From Phycisphaerales bacterium (GTDB lineage Bacteria; Planctomycetota; Phycisphaerae; Phycisphaerales; UBA1924): a stretch of DNA of 64,000 bases. The translations under genes were made by a program, and so were the position numbers. This document shows, in pieces, positions 18,412-26,070 of this stretch. The notes beneath the pieces are model-generated. The model ran no database searches, had not been told where the DNA came from, and worked only from the letters and a program-made list of their open reading frames with translations. Every line of letters starts with the position of its first letter. The stretch's first letter is position 1. The DNA lies in the NCBI GenBank assembly GCA_040221175.1, contig JAVJVK010000004.1, positions 852,268 through 916,267 on the forward strand, written 5' to 3'.

Positions 18412-19707
18412 TCAGCCCTCGCGCACCACCACCAGCACGCACCGATCATCGACCACGCGTTCCTCGCTGAAGGCCCCCACCGCGACGCGGATGGCCTCGG
18501 CGATGGCGTCGGGGTCGGGCTCGGCGTGCTTGATGGCCTCGTCGAGGCGCTCGACGCCGAACTGCTCGCCGTGCTCGTCGAAGGCCTCGATGATGCCGTC
18601 GGTGTAGAGCACCATGCACTCGCCGGGGTGCAGCATGCCCGCGGCGCCAACCGTGTCGAGGTGCTCGAGGATGCCCAGCGGCGGGCTGGCGTCGCCGGTG
18701 ATGGCCTCGACCGAGCCATCGCGCCGGCGCACCCGCGGCACGTGATGGCCGGCATTGGCATACACGAACTGGCCCGTCTGCGGATAGAAGCCCACGAAGA
18801 TCGCCGTCACGAAGCGTTCGCCCTGGAAGCTCTCGAACAGCACGCGGTTGACGTCGGTCACCACCGTGCTGGCGGGCCTGCCAAATGCGCGATACGCCAG
18901 CAGCACGCTTCGCAGCATGCCCATCGCCACCGACGCGGGCGGGCCGTGGCCCGAGACGTCGGCCACCACGGCGCCGAACTGCCCGTCGCCGAAGTCGCGG
19001 AAGTCGTAGTAGTCTCCGCCCACTTCCTCGCTGGGCTCGTACCACACGGCGAATCGCAAACCATCGACCCGCGGCGGGGCCGGCGGAATGATCGATCGCT
19101 GGGCGTCCAGGATCGACTCGAGCGAATGGCTGAGACGGGTGTTCAATGCCGAGACGCGCTCGACGAGTTCCTCACGCTCGCCGGCGAGGGCCATCATGTT
19201 CGAGAGCTGGGTCAGTGTCAGCAGTTGATGGTCTTGAAGGTCCCACGGTGAAGAGCGAAGGAACAAGGCCCATTCGGTGGCGCGCCCGCCTCGGTAGATC
19301 GGCAGGACCACCGCGTGCTCTGGCAACTGCCGATCGCCCAGCACGGTCGGCAGGCGACGCTCGCCGGACAGGTCGAGCGTGGCCGGACGCTGGTGGCGGG
19401 CAAACTCGTCCAGCAAGGGCGCCTTGTGGAGCGCGGGCTCGTCCGCCAGTCCCCATCGTCCACCGGGGATGACCGTGGCGGGATCCAGCTCACCCTCGGG
19501 TAGATCTACCGCGGTGCAAACGCGATACCAGCCGGGCCGATCCGGCTCCTCGAGGAAATTCATGAATACTTCGGCGCCGAACATCGAACGCATGCGCCGC
19601 AGCAGGCGATAGCCCTGCTCGGCCAGCGAACTGGCCTCGCTGGCCTCGCGCAAGAGCTCCACGTGATCGATGGAACTCTGTTCGGCGGTCGGAAGCGGCG
19701 GGCTCAC
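18412..19707 (-). CDS. PP2C-type (SpoIIE/RsbU) phosphatase with N-terminal GAF-like sensor
   Basis: The C-terminal half (about 220-430) is a PPM phosphatase: EEVGGDYYDF, AVVADVSGHGPPASVAMGM, YANAGHHVPRV and LYTDGIIEA supply the metal aspartates. The first 200 residues look like a GAF-type sensor joined by a coiled linker. Such proteins dephosphorylate a STAS-domain antagonist in partner-switching cascades; a STAS protein and an RsbW-like kinase lie 5-7 kb away. The start is taken as GTG at 19707, because TACCCT lies 5 bases upstream and there is no Shine-Dalgarno; a TTG two codons earlier is the alternative. 431 residues. Confidence 0.88.
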   Translation of the reverse strand: MSPPLPTAEQSSIDHVELLREASEASSLAEQGYRLLRRMRSMFGAEVFMNFLEEPDRPGWYRVCTAVDLPEGELDPATVIPGGRWGLADEPALHKAPLLDEFARHQRPATLDLSGERRLPTVLGDRQLPEHAVVLPIYRGGRATEWALFLRSSPWDLQDHQLLTLTQLSNMMALAGEREELVERVSALNTRLSHSLESILDAQRSIIPPAPPRVDGLRFAVWYEPSEEVGGDYYDFRDFGDGQFGAVVADVSGHGPPASVAMGMLRSVLLAYRAFGRPASTVVTDVNRVLFESFQGERFVTAIFVGFYPQTGQFVYANAGHHVPRVRRRDGSVEAITGDASPPLGILEHLDTVGAAGMLHPGECMVLYTDGIIEAFDEHGEQFGVERLDEAIKHAEPDPDAIAEAIRVAVGAFSEERVVDDRCVLVVVREG

Positions 19708-19712
19708 CCGCA

Positions 19713-19718
19713 AGGGTA
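19713..19718 (-). promoter_or_regulatory. -10-like TACCCT for the PP2C gene
   Basis: On the minus strand TACCCT ends 5 bases before the GTG at 19707. Confidence 0.4.
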
Positions 19719-19743
19719 CACAGACCCCATTGCGCCCGTCGAC

Positions 19744-20631
19744 TCAGCCCAGTAGATCCAGCACCCGCTCCTGGTTCGATAACCCCACGCTGATCGCCGC
19801 CAGCGTCGCCTCGGTCCGGATGTTCCCGCGGATCAGCCGTGCCGATTCCTCGGCGAAGTCCGCGTCACGGATCAACGAACGGGCCGAGGAGAGCGATTCG
19901 ATCTGTGCGCCGATCGCGCCCAGCTTTGGCGCGATGACGTGCCGACCCAGCGCGCCCAGTGCCCCGAGTTGCGCGGTCACCTGCTCGCGGGCACGGCCCA
20001 GGATGCGCTGGGCCAGCCCGGGATTCTCCAGCAACGACCCCGATCCGCCCGAGGCCAGCGCCGACATGGTCACCTTCACCGCGTCGGGGTCGACGATGAC
20101 GTCGCCCGTCTCGGTCACCTCGGGCTCGATGTCGTATACCTCGCCCAGCTTTGACGGATCGAGGCTCGCGATCTGTTCGGAAGAACCATCCCCGAGCGGC
20201 ACACTGAACGTGCCGTCCAACAGCTTCTGTCCGTTGAACTCGGCTCCGCTCGACAGGCGATCGATCGTTTGCAGAATCGAGTCCATCTCCAGTTGCAGCG
20301 CATTTCGCTCGCCTTCGGACAGGCCGGCGGTGTTGGCCGCCGTCACCGCCAGGCCCTCGGCCTCGATGAGCAAGCCGGAGATCTCGGCGATGGCGCCCTC
20401 AGCGGTATTGATTACCGCCTGGCTTCGATCGAGCGCTCTGGATTCGGCTTCGAGCGACGAGAGTGCGGCGCTGATGGCCTCGCTCGAGATCAACCCCGCC
20501 GGGTCGTCCGAGCCGCGATTGATCCGCAGGCCGGTCGACAGACGCTCCAGCGCGGTGTTGCGATCCGCCTGGTTCTGTCCCAGGATCCGCAGGCCCATAT
20601 TGACCGACGAGCCAAATCCGATCGGTTGCAT
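19744..20631 (-). CDS. Flagellin
   Basis: A 295-residue flagellin. The N-terminal D0/D1 helices are clear (GLRILGQNQADRN, ALERLSTGLRINRGSDDPAG), and so is the C-terminal partner (RDADFAEESARL and ISVGLSNQERVLDLLG). The central D2/D3 region is very short, so the filament would be thin and smooth. A Shine-Dalgarno-like GGGAGGG precedes ATG 20631. No other flagellar genes are in the window. It follows ftsY by about 200 bases on the same strand, with a hairpin between them. Confidence 0.92.
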   Translation of the reverse strand: MQPIGFGSSVNMGLRILGQNQADRNTALERLSTGLRINRGSDDPAGLISSEAISAALSSLEAESRALDRSQAVINTAEGAIAEISGLLIEAEGLAVTAANTAGLSEGERNALQLEMDSILQTIDRLSSGAEFNGQKLLDGTFSVPLGDGSSEQIASLDPSKLGEVYDIEPEVTETGDVIVDPDAVKVTMSALASGGSGSLLENPGLAQRILGRAREQVTAQLGALGALGRHVIAPKLGAIGAQIESLSSARSLIRDADFAEESARLIRGNIRTEATLAAISVGLSNQERVLDLLG

Positions 20632-20772
20632 GGCCGCACCCTCCCTTGGCGCTCGTGCCCGCGGGCCGCTCGCCCCCACCCGCGAACAACCCACACCAGA
20701 CCAGTCGCTTTCGCAGAGCAATTCGCCCACGCGAAAACGTCGTAGCGCGATCCATCGCGCCGGCATCATCGA

Positions 20773-20791
20773 TCCGACCCATCGGGTCGGA
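20773..20791. terminator. Perfect 8-bp hairpin between ftsY and the flagellin gene
   Basis: TCCGACCC (20773-20780) pairs with GGGTCGGA (20784-20791) around a 3-base loop. No T-run follows on the minus strand, so it may be a leader structure of the flagellin message or a factor-dependent end of ftsY. Confidence 0.35.
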
Positions 20792-20828
20792 CCGTCACTC
20801 TTGCTATCGGGCTGTCGTGGGTCCGACT

Positions 20829-21761
20829 TCAGGCCGGTTCAGCGGCTGGGCCAAAAAGGCCTTCGACGAATGCGCTGGGGTCGAAGGGCTGGAGGTCCTC
20901 GGCGGTCTCGCCCACGCCGATGAACTTCACGGGCACGCCACAGGCCTCGCGCACGGCGATGACCACGCCGCCCTTGGCCGTCCCATCGAGCTTGGTGATC
21001 ACCAGTCCCGATAACGGCACCGCTTCAGCAAAGTGCTCGGCCTGGGCGACGGCATTCTGGCCGCTAGTGGCGTCGAGCACCAGCAGCGTCTCGTGCGGCG
21101 CACCCTCGATGCTCTTGCCGGCGACCTTGGCGATCTTGCCGAGCTGCCGCATGAGCGATTCCTGGGTCTGCAAGCGTCCGGCGGTGTCGAGGATGACGAC
21201 GTCGACCCCCCGCGACGCCCCGGCTGCGCACGCGTCGAACGCGACGGCCGCCGGGTCGCCGCCCTGCTGGCCGCGCACCACGTCCACGCCGATGCGTTCG
21301 GCCCAGACTTCGAGCTGCCGCACGGCCCCGGCCCGGAACGTATCGCATGCGCCCAGCAGCACGGTCTTGCCATCTTCACGCAACGCGTGGCACAGCTTGG
21401 CGATGGTGGTCGTCTTGCCCACGCCGTTGACGCCCGTGACCAGCAGCACGGTGGGCCCCTGGTCGGCGTACGCGATGCTCAGGTCTTCCGGCGGCCACAT
21501 CGCCGAGACGCTCTTCTTGAGAAAACCGATGGCGTCCTCGCCCTTCTCGAGCTTGCCGGCCTTGACGTCGGCGCGGAGTCCATCGATGAGGCGACGCGTG
21601 GCCTTCACGCCCACGTCGGCACGCAGCAGGACGGCCTCGATCTCCTTGATCAGCGACTCGTCGAGCTTGCGGCCGCGCACCAGGTCGCGCAGGGGGTCGA
21701 TGAGCACCGACCGCGTGCGCTTGAGCGAGTCCTTGATCTTGCGGCCCAGCGACTTCAGCAC
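20829..21761 (-). CDS. ftsY: Signal recognition particle receptor FtsY
   Basis: FtsY docks SRP-ribosome complexes at the membrane. The NG domain is complete: the four-helix N domain at about 20-90, then G1 TGVNGVGKTTTIAKL, DTFRAGAVRQL, the DTAGRLQ motif and ITKLDGTAKGG. The acidic A domain of enteric FtsY is missing, as in many bacteria; the start is basic (KSLGRKIKDSLKRTR). The start is GTG at 21761, inside the end of nusB (7-base overlap), so the pair is coupled. 310 residues. Confidence 0.95.
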   Translation of the reverse strand: MLKSLGRKIKDSLKRTRSVLIDPLRDLVRGRKLDESLIKEIEAVLLRADVGVKATRRLIDGLRADVKAGKLEKGEDAIGFLKKSVSAMWPPEDLSIAYADQGPTVLLVTGVNGVGKTTTIAKLCHALREDGKTVLLGACDTFRAGAVRQLEVWAERIGVDVVRGQQGGDPAAVAFDACAAGASRGVDVVILDTAGRLQTQESLMRQLGKIAKVAGKSIEGAPHETLLVLDATSGQNAVAQAEHFAEAVPLSGLVITKLDGTAKGGVVIAVREACGVPVKFIGVGETAEDLQPFDPSAFVEGLFGPAAEPA

Positions 21762-22216
21762 GCGTTGGGCTCCACCGTATCGGTCGGCTGACCGGCAAGG
21801 CGACGCATGGCCGCGTCGAGGAGCGCATTGACGAAGCTCGGGCTCTTCTCGGTGCTGAACTGGCGGGCCATGTCGACCGCTTCGTCGATGGCCACCTTCG
21901 GCGGCGTCTTCTGAGACACCATTTCGTGGTACGCCAATCGCAGGATGGCTCGATCCACCGCCGGCTGACGCGAGGCGGGCCAGCCCGGGCTGAGCTCTTC
22001 GAACAAGGCGTCGGCGCCGCGTCGCCCGGCAAAGGCGGCGAGCGCCAGCTTCTCAGCTTGCCGCAGTTCGCGGGGCTCGAGTTCCTCGCTCTCCTCACTC
22101 ACCGAATCTCGCAGCGACGAAAGCACTGACTCTTCGGGCTCATCGGGCGCCCCGACGGCGTCGAGCCCGTACAACAACTGGAACGCGGCGATGCGGACTC
22201 GCTGGGTCGACGTCAT
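21755..22216 (-). CDS. nusB: Transcription antitermination factor NusB
   Basis: NusB binds boxA RNA with NusE and promotes antitermination in rRNA operons. The all-helical product (153 residues) begins RVRIAAFQLLYGLD and ends with VAIDEAVDMARQFSTEKS and FVNALLDAAMRRLA, the conserved C-terminal signature. It overlaps ribH by ATGA and ftsY by seven bases, so ribH-nusB-ftsY form one operon. The ribH-nusB order is widely conserved. Confidence 0.93.
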   Translation of the reverse strand: MTSTQRVRIAAFQLLYGLDAVGAPDEPEESVLSSLRDSVSEESEELEPRELRQAEKLALAAFAGRRGADALFEELSPGWPASRQPAVDRAILRLAYHEMVSQKTPPKVAIDEAVDMARQFSTEKSPSFVNALLDAAMRRLAGQPTDTVEPNAC

Positions 22217-22770
22217 GGAGACCCCTTGCCGTTCAGGCCCGAAGCGGCCACCTTGTCGGTTCCGCCGGCCAGGGGCGGCATCGCCTCGGGCGCCAGCATT
22301 TCCGGCTGATTGCGCACGGCGGCGGTCCGCAGGCGCCGCAATTCGTCGATCGCCTCGAGCGCGGCGCCCATCGCCTCGGCGCCCTTGTTGCCCTTGGATC
22401 CGCCCGCACGATCGCGGGCCTGCTCGTCGGTGCCGGCGGTAATCACCCCGAAGCACACGGGCACCCCGCTCTCGGCGGCCAGGTGGGCCAGCCCCTGGGC
22501 GACGGCATCGTTGATGTGCTGATCGTGGCTGGTCTGGCCCTTGATCACGCAGCCCAGGGCGACCACCGCCTCGAACGCGCCCGTCCGCAGGGCCGCCGAA
22601 CTGAGGGCCACCAGTTCGAACGTGCCGGGAGCCCGCAGCACGGCCGGCCTGGCACCGGGCCAGCGCCTGCTGAGCGTCTCGACCGCACCCCGCAGCAGAG
22701 GGCCGGTGATGGAGTGGTTATACCGACTGACCACGATGGCCACCGGGGGAGGTTGCTCGGTGCTTTGCAT
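22213..22770 (-). CDS. ribH: 6,7-dimethyl-8-ribityllumazine synthase
   Basis: RibH performs the penultimate step of riboflavin synthesis. The product shows AIVVSRYNHSIT, APGTFELVAL, LGCVIKGQTSHD and FGVITAGTDEQA, in family order. At 185 residues it is about 25 longer than usual because of a C-terminal tail after the AIDELRRL helix. ATG 22770 is preferred, with TACGAT 6 bases upstream; an ATG at 22797 is the alternative. First gene of the operon with nusB and ftsY, divergent from the UbiA-family gene. Confidence 0.95.
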   Translation of the reverse strand: MQSTEQPPPVAIVVSRYNHSITGPLLRGAVETLSRRWPGARPAVLRAPGTFELVALSSAALRTGAFEAVVALGCVIKGQTSHDQHINDAVAQGLAHLAAESGVPVCFGVITAGTDEQARDRAGGSKGNKGAEAMGAALEAIDELRRLRTAAVRNQPEMLAPEAMPPLAGGTDKVAASGLNGKGSP

Positions 22771-22776
22771 CGCTGC

Positions 22777-22782
22777 ATCGTA
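22777..22782 (-). promoter_or_regulatory. -10-like TACGAT for ribH
   Basis: TACGAT ends 6 bases before the ribH ATG on the minus strand, with no Shine-Dalgarno. Confidence 0.45.
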
Positions 22783-22830
22783 GGGGCACTCGATCATGGG
22801 CCACCGGCGGCCCGGCCCTCGCTGGGGCAG

Positions 22831-22836
22831 TACCAT
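22831..22836 (+). promoter_or_regulatory. -10-like TACCAT for the UbiA-family gene
   Basis: TACCAT ends 6 bases before the GTG at 22843. Confidence 0.4.
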
Positions 22837-22842
22837 CGCCCC

Positions 22843-23835
22843 GTGCGGCAGCGCCTGGTCAAACTCACCGACGTCCTCCAGCTCACCCGCTTTGCCACCG
22901 CCTTCGCCGCGGTGGGCAACGTGTGGCTGGTCATCCTGTGGACGCGGGCGACCCCCTCCGAACTCACCGCCCTGCCCGTGACCGCCCCAATGCGGACGGC
23001 CCCACTTCCGCTGCTGCTGCTGGGCGGGGCCGTGGCCGCCATCGGGCTCTATGCGTTCACGCTGGGGCTCAACGACATCGTCGATCGGCGGCGAGATCGA
23101 GCCCTGGGGGCCGACCGCCCCCTGCCCGCCGGCCGGATCGGGCTGGATCTGGCGACGATCATCGTGGCCGGCTCGGTGTTCGCCGCCGTCCTGGGGGCGT
23201 CATTCTTCGGCACCGGCGCTGTCCGCCTGACGGTGCTCGTGGCCGCGGCGGCGCTGGCATTCAACGTGGTGGGCAAGTTCGTGCCCGGCGCGGGCCCGCT
23301 GCTGCTGGGGCTCATCTTCGCCGGCCACATGGTGATCCCCAATATTCAGCTCCATTTCGTCTGGCCCGTGGTCGTCGTCATGACCCACGCCCTTGCGGTC
23401 GAGTGGGCGGCGTGGGTCATCGGCCGGCGCAGCCCGGCCATCAGCCGTCGGGCCGTCGCCGCCATCACGCTGGGCTGGTTGTTCTGGGCGTCGGTCATCC
23501 TGCTCATCGGTTCGTACAACACCAGCGGGCTTGAGACCTGGCCGCGCTGGCCCAGCCGCCTGAGCGCCTTGCTCATCGCGGCGCTGGCCATCACCTTCAT
23601 CATCTACATGACCCACAAGGTGCGCAAGACCGGGCCCGGCCCGCGCGCCGCCGAGAAGCTCCGCCGCTACGGCGCCATCTGGCTGGTGCTTTATGGCGTG
23701 GTGTGGGTCGTGACCGAGGGCTACTGGCTGGCGTCGGCGATCCTGGCCGGCCTGGGCATCGTCGGGCTCATCGTCATGACCATCGCCCGCGAGGCCTACC
23801 ACCTGGCGCACCAGCCGATGGGGTATCGGCGGTAG
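22843..23835 (+). CDS. UbiA-family prenyltransferase-like membrane protein
   Basis: A 330-residue polytopic membrane protein with eight or so hydrophobic helices. The motif GLNDIVDRRRD (about 75-85) matches the first Asp-rich prenyl-diphosphate site of UbiA enzymes (NDxxDxxxD); DRPLPAGRI follows, as in that family. The second Asp-rich site is not clear, so activity is unproven. Such enzymes attach prenyl chains to quinones, haem or other acceptors. Its GTG start is supported by TACCAT 6 bases upstream and the hydrophobic start that follows. Confidence 0.7.
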   Translation: MRQRLVKLTDVLQLTRFATAFAAVGNVWLVILWTRATPSELTALPVTAPMRTAPLPLLLLGGAVAAIGLYAFTLGLNDIVDRRRDRALGADRPLPAGRIGLDLATIIVAGSVFAAVLGASFFGTGAVRLTVLVAAAALAFNVVGKFVPGAGPLLLGLIFAGHMVIPNIQLHFVWPVVVVMTHALAVEWAAWVIGRRSPAISRRAVAAITLGWLFWASVILLIGSYNTSGLETWPRWPSRLSALLIAALAITFIIYMTHKVRKTGPGPRAAEKLRRYGAIWLVLYGVVWVVTEGYWLASAILAGLGIVGLIVMTIAREAYHLAHQPMGYRR

Positions 23836-23847
23836 ATTCGACGCCGG

Positions 23848-24651
23848 CTAGAACAGTCCCAGCGCGTAGAACATCGCCGTGAACACTAGGTCGGCGATGA
23901 CCACCGCGACGACGCTCTCGACCACCGTCCGCGTCGTCGCCGCGCCCACGCCCGCGGCCCCGCCGGTGACCCGCAGCCCGTTCAGGCAGGCGATCACGCC
24001 GATGAGCAGGCCGAACACCAGGCTCTTGGCCACGCCGGTCAAGAAGTCGACCAGCTTGACCTGAAAGAGCAGGTTCTCCCAGTACACCACGAACGGCAGG
24101 TCGATGACCAGGATCGACACGCCGATCGACGCGCCGATGGAGACCAGGCTTGCAAACACGCCCAGTGCTCCCATGCACGTGCAGGTGGCGAACACGCGGG
24201 GGACGACCAGGAACCGCACCGGGTTGAGCGCGTGCGCTTCAAGAGCCTCGATTTCTTCGCCTACGACCATCGTGCCGATCTCGGCGGTGATGGCCGCGCC
24301 GGCATACCCGGTGAGCACGATGGCGCTGATGAGCGGACCAAGTTCGCGAAGCACCGCCACGCCGATGATGTTGGCCAGCTTGTCCTTCTGCCCCAGTTCG
24401 TCAAGGGGCGGCGCCATCTGAAGGCTCAGGATGAGTCCCACCGCTGCCGACACCAGGCAGATGATGGCGATCGAACGGACGCCCACCCGGATAATCTGCG
24501 TGTTGATTGCCGAGGAACCCATGCGGATGCGCGGGTCGAGGACCGATCGCACAAGCCACATGAATGCCTGCGCAAGCAGCGCGAGCATGTCTCCGAGGTG
24601 GTCGAGGGTGTCCACCACGAGGCCGCCCACGAATCCGAGCAATCGCGTCAT
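23848..24651 (-). CDS. mlaE: MlaE-type ABC transporter permease
   Basis: MlaE is the permease of the Mla phospholipid-trafficking ABC system in Gram-negative bacteria. The 267-residue product has the family motif region RELGPLISAIVLTGYAGAA with AEIGTMVVGEEIEAL and LVVPRVFA, and five to six transmembrane segments. It begins 2 bases after the stop of a STAS gene, itself 2 bases after an RsbW-like gene, so the three are an operon. The matching ATPase and MCE proteins are at 59-62 kb, on the same strand. Confidence 0.92.
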   Translation of the reverse strand: MTRLLGFVGGLVVDTLDHLGDMLALLAQAFMWLVRSVLDPRIRMGSSAINTQIIRVGVRSIAIICLVSAAVGLILSLQMAPPLDELGQKDKLANIIGVAVLRELGPLISAIVLTGYAGAAITAEIGTMVVGEEIEALEAHALNPVRFLVVPRVFATCTCMGALGVFASLVSIGASIGVSILVIDLPFVVYWENLLFQVKLVDFLTGVAKSLVFGLLIGVIACLNGLRVTGGAAGVGAATTRTVVESVVAVVIADLVFTAMFYALGLF

Positions 24652-24653
24652 GC

Positions 24654-25034
24654 CTACACCGCCGAGGCAGACTGGACCGCCTCGTCGAGCGAGCCGGCGA
24701 TCGGAAAGACGGTATCAAGCCGGGCAATCTCGAAGATGGACCGAACGCGGTCCTGCAGGCCGCAGAGCACGAGCCCGGCGCCCTTCTTGCGGCTGAGTTG
24801 CAGCCCGCGGACCAGCGTCGCCACGCCCGAACTGTCCATGTACGTCACGCCCGAGAGGTCGACCACCACGCCGCCACCCTTGGGTAAGCGGCCGATGGCG
24901 TCCTGGAGCGCCGTCTGCAGATCGGGCGAGCGGACGATGTCGACCTCGCCCGACAGGCTGACCACGACGGCCTTGGAGCCCTCGGCGCGGATGCCGATCT
25001 CGTTACTGGTGTTCTCGGCCTGATCTCGTGCCAC
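24654..25034 (-). CDS. STAS-domain protein (anti-sigma antagonist or MlaB-like)
   Basis: A 126-residue STAS domain: VVVSLSGEVDIVRSPDL, then VVVDLSGVTYMDSSGVATLV with the Ser pair at 68-69 that is phosphorylated in RsbV/SpoIIAA proteins, and a final DTVFPIAGSLDEA. Start taken as GTG 25034, with GGAG 7 bases upstream inside the end of the RsbW gene. Its neighbours point two ways: RsbW suggests partner switching, and MlaE suggests the MlaB subunit of the lipid transporter, also a STAS protein. Both roles are possible. Confidence 0.85.
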   Translation of the reverse strand: MARDQAENTSNEIGIRAEGSKAVVVSLSGEVDIVRSPDLQTALQDAIGRLPKGGGVVVDLSGVTYMDSSGVATLVRGLQLSRKKGAGLVLCGLQDRVRSIFEIARLDTVFPIAGSLDEAVQSASAV

Positions 25035-25036
25035 GG

Positions 25037-25615
25037 TCAGTCTCCCGCCGGTCGCTTGGTGTTGAATTTCTCCCCGACCGGTCGGGAAGGCCCGTCGCAT
25101 CCGCAGGACTGCTCGTCGCACCCACCGGTAAGCGCCCTGGTGCGCTGGGCACTCGGGCCGTCGGTCCGCTTCACGAGCGTCAGGCTCATGCCTGCTTCCT
25201 GCCGCGGAGCGTACTCAGCCCGATCGACCACCTGGCGGATGATGTGCACGCCAAGACCACCCGGCCGGACATCGTCCAGATCACGGCCCTGGATCTTGCT
25301 GGGGTCGATCTGCTGGGCTTCGTCCTCGATGACGATGCAGATACCCGGGCCTTGCTCGCCGTCGTCGTTGAGCGGCCAGATCTTGACCCAAATGGGCCGG
25401 CCCAGGTCTTGCTTGTAGCCGTGCCGAATGACGTTGCACAGGGCTTCGTCGACCGCGAGAGCCAAGTGAGAACTCGAGTCGTGGCTGAAGCCCAATCGCT
25501 TCGCAACGCCGGCGACCATCTCCCTCGCGCCGGCCAGGTATCGCACGTCGCTAACCACCCGGAGCAGGATGTCCGGGGGCGAATGCTGAACCTCTTGTGG
25601 CAGGGTGTCGCTCAT
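25037..25615 (-). CDS. RsbW-like serine kinase / anti-sigma factor (HATPase) with Cys-rich tail
   Basis: A 192-residue GHKL ATPase. The N box is DEALCNVIRHGY (56-67), the G1 box IEDEAQQID (96-104), and the G2 box PGGLGVHII (118-126). This is the RsbW/SpoIIAB type that phosphorylates a STAS partner and holds a sigma factor. A C-terminal extension after residue 150 has Cys166-x4-Cys171-x-Cys173, which is unusual for the family and could bind a metal or sense redox state. ATG 25615 is the natural start. It is followed 2 bases later by the STAS gene. Confidence 0.88.
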   Translation of the reverse strand: MSDTLPQEVQHSPPDILLRVVSDVRYLAGAREMVAGVAKRLGFSHDSSSHLALAVDEALCNVIRHGYKQDLGRPIWVKIWPLNDDGEQGPGICIVIEDEAQQIDPSKIQGRDLDDVRPGGLGVHIIRQVVDRAEYAPRQEAGMSLTLVKRTDGPSAQRTRALTGGCDEQSCGCDGPSRPVGEKFNTKRPAGD

Positions 25616-25649
25616 CGAACGGTGTGTACTCCGCGGCCAATCTGGGGCA

Positions 25650-25991
25650 TCACGGGCGGGCCGACCTCGAAGGCTGGCGATCGTCCAGCCACTGCTTCCA
25701 TCGGTCAATCGCAGCCCTGCGCTGATCTTCCGGAGCCCAGGCATCGTAGCCGAAGCGGTCCTGAGCGGTCCGCTCCAGGGCGGCGATGGCCAGCGAACGC
25801 AGCGCGGGATCATCCGACCCGAGGGCCACCACCATCTGGGACAGGTCCTCGTGGGTCGGCTGCCGGGCCGTCGCGATTACCGCACGGATGCGCGAACCGG
25901 CATCGGGAGCCTCGAAGTCGGCCGGCAGCGGCGCCCGACAGCCCGCCTGGGCGAGCCCCACCAGCACCGTTCCCATGCACCACCGACGCAT
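25650..25991 (-). CDS. Putative lipoprotein with HEAT-like helices, 113 residues
   Basis: The N terminus ([18 protein letters not shown]) looks like a lipoprotein signal with Cys18, though Gln at -3 is not ideal for the lipobox. The rest is helical, with [20 protein letters not shown] and [11 protein letters not shown] resembling one HEAT-type repeat, then a Trp-rich end (DRWKQWLDD). It is upstream of the RsbW gene by 34 bases, so it may be part of that operon. TACGGT lies 5 bases before ATG. Function unknown. Confidence 0.55.
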   Translation of the reverse strand: MRRWCMGTVLVGLAQAGCRAPLPADFEAPDAGSRIRAVIATARQPTHEDLSQMVVALGSDDPALRSLAIAALERTAQDRFGYDAWAPEDQRRAAIDRWKQWLDDRQPSRSARP

Positions 25992-25996
25992 GGCCA

Positions 25997-26002
25997 ACCG
26001 TA
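25997..26002 (-). promoter_or_regulatory. -10-like TACGGT for the lipoprotein gene
   Basis: TACGGT on the minus strand ends 5 bases before the ATG at 25991. Confidence 0.35.
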
Positions 26003-26070
26003 GTCCGGGGCGGGACGGCAGCCCGCTGGCATATGCTTCGCGCTTCCCCTTCGCGTGGAGGCAGCCCCTG

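Noticed and set aside
19739-19790. tRNA-like GGTTCGA sequence
   Set aside because: It lies inside the flagellin coding sequence, without the other arms of a tRNA. A similar GTTCGA in the 21-base repeat is also not part of a cloverleaf.
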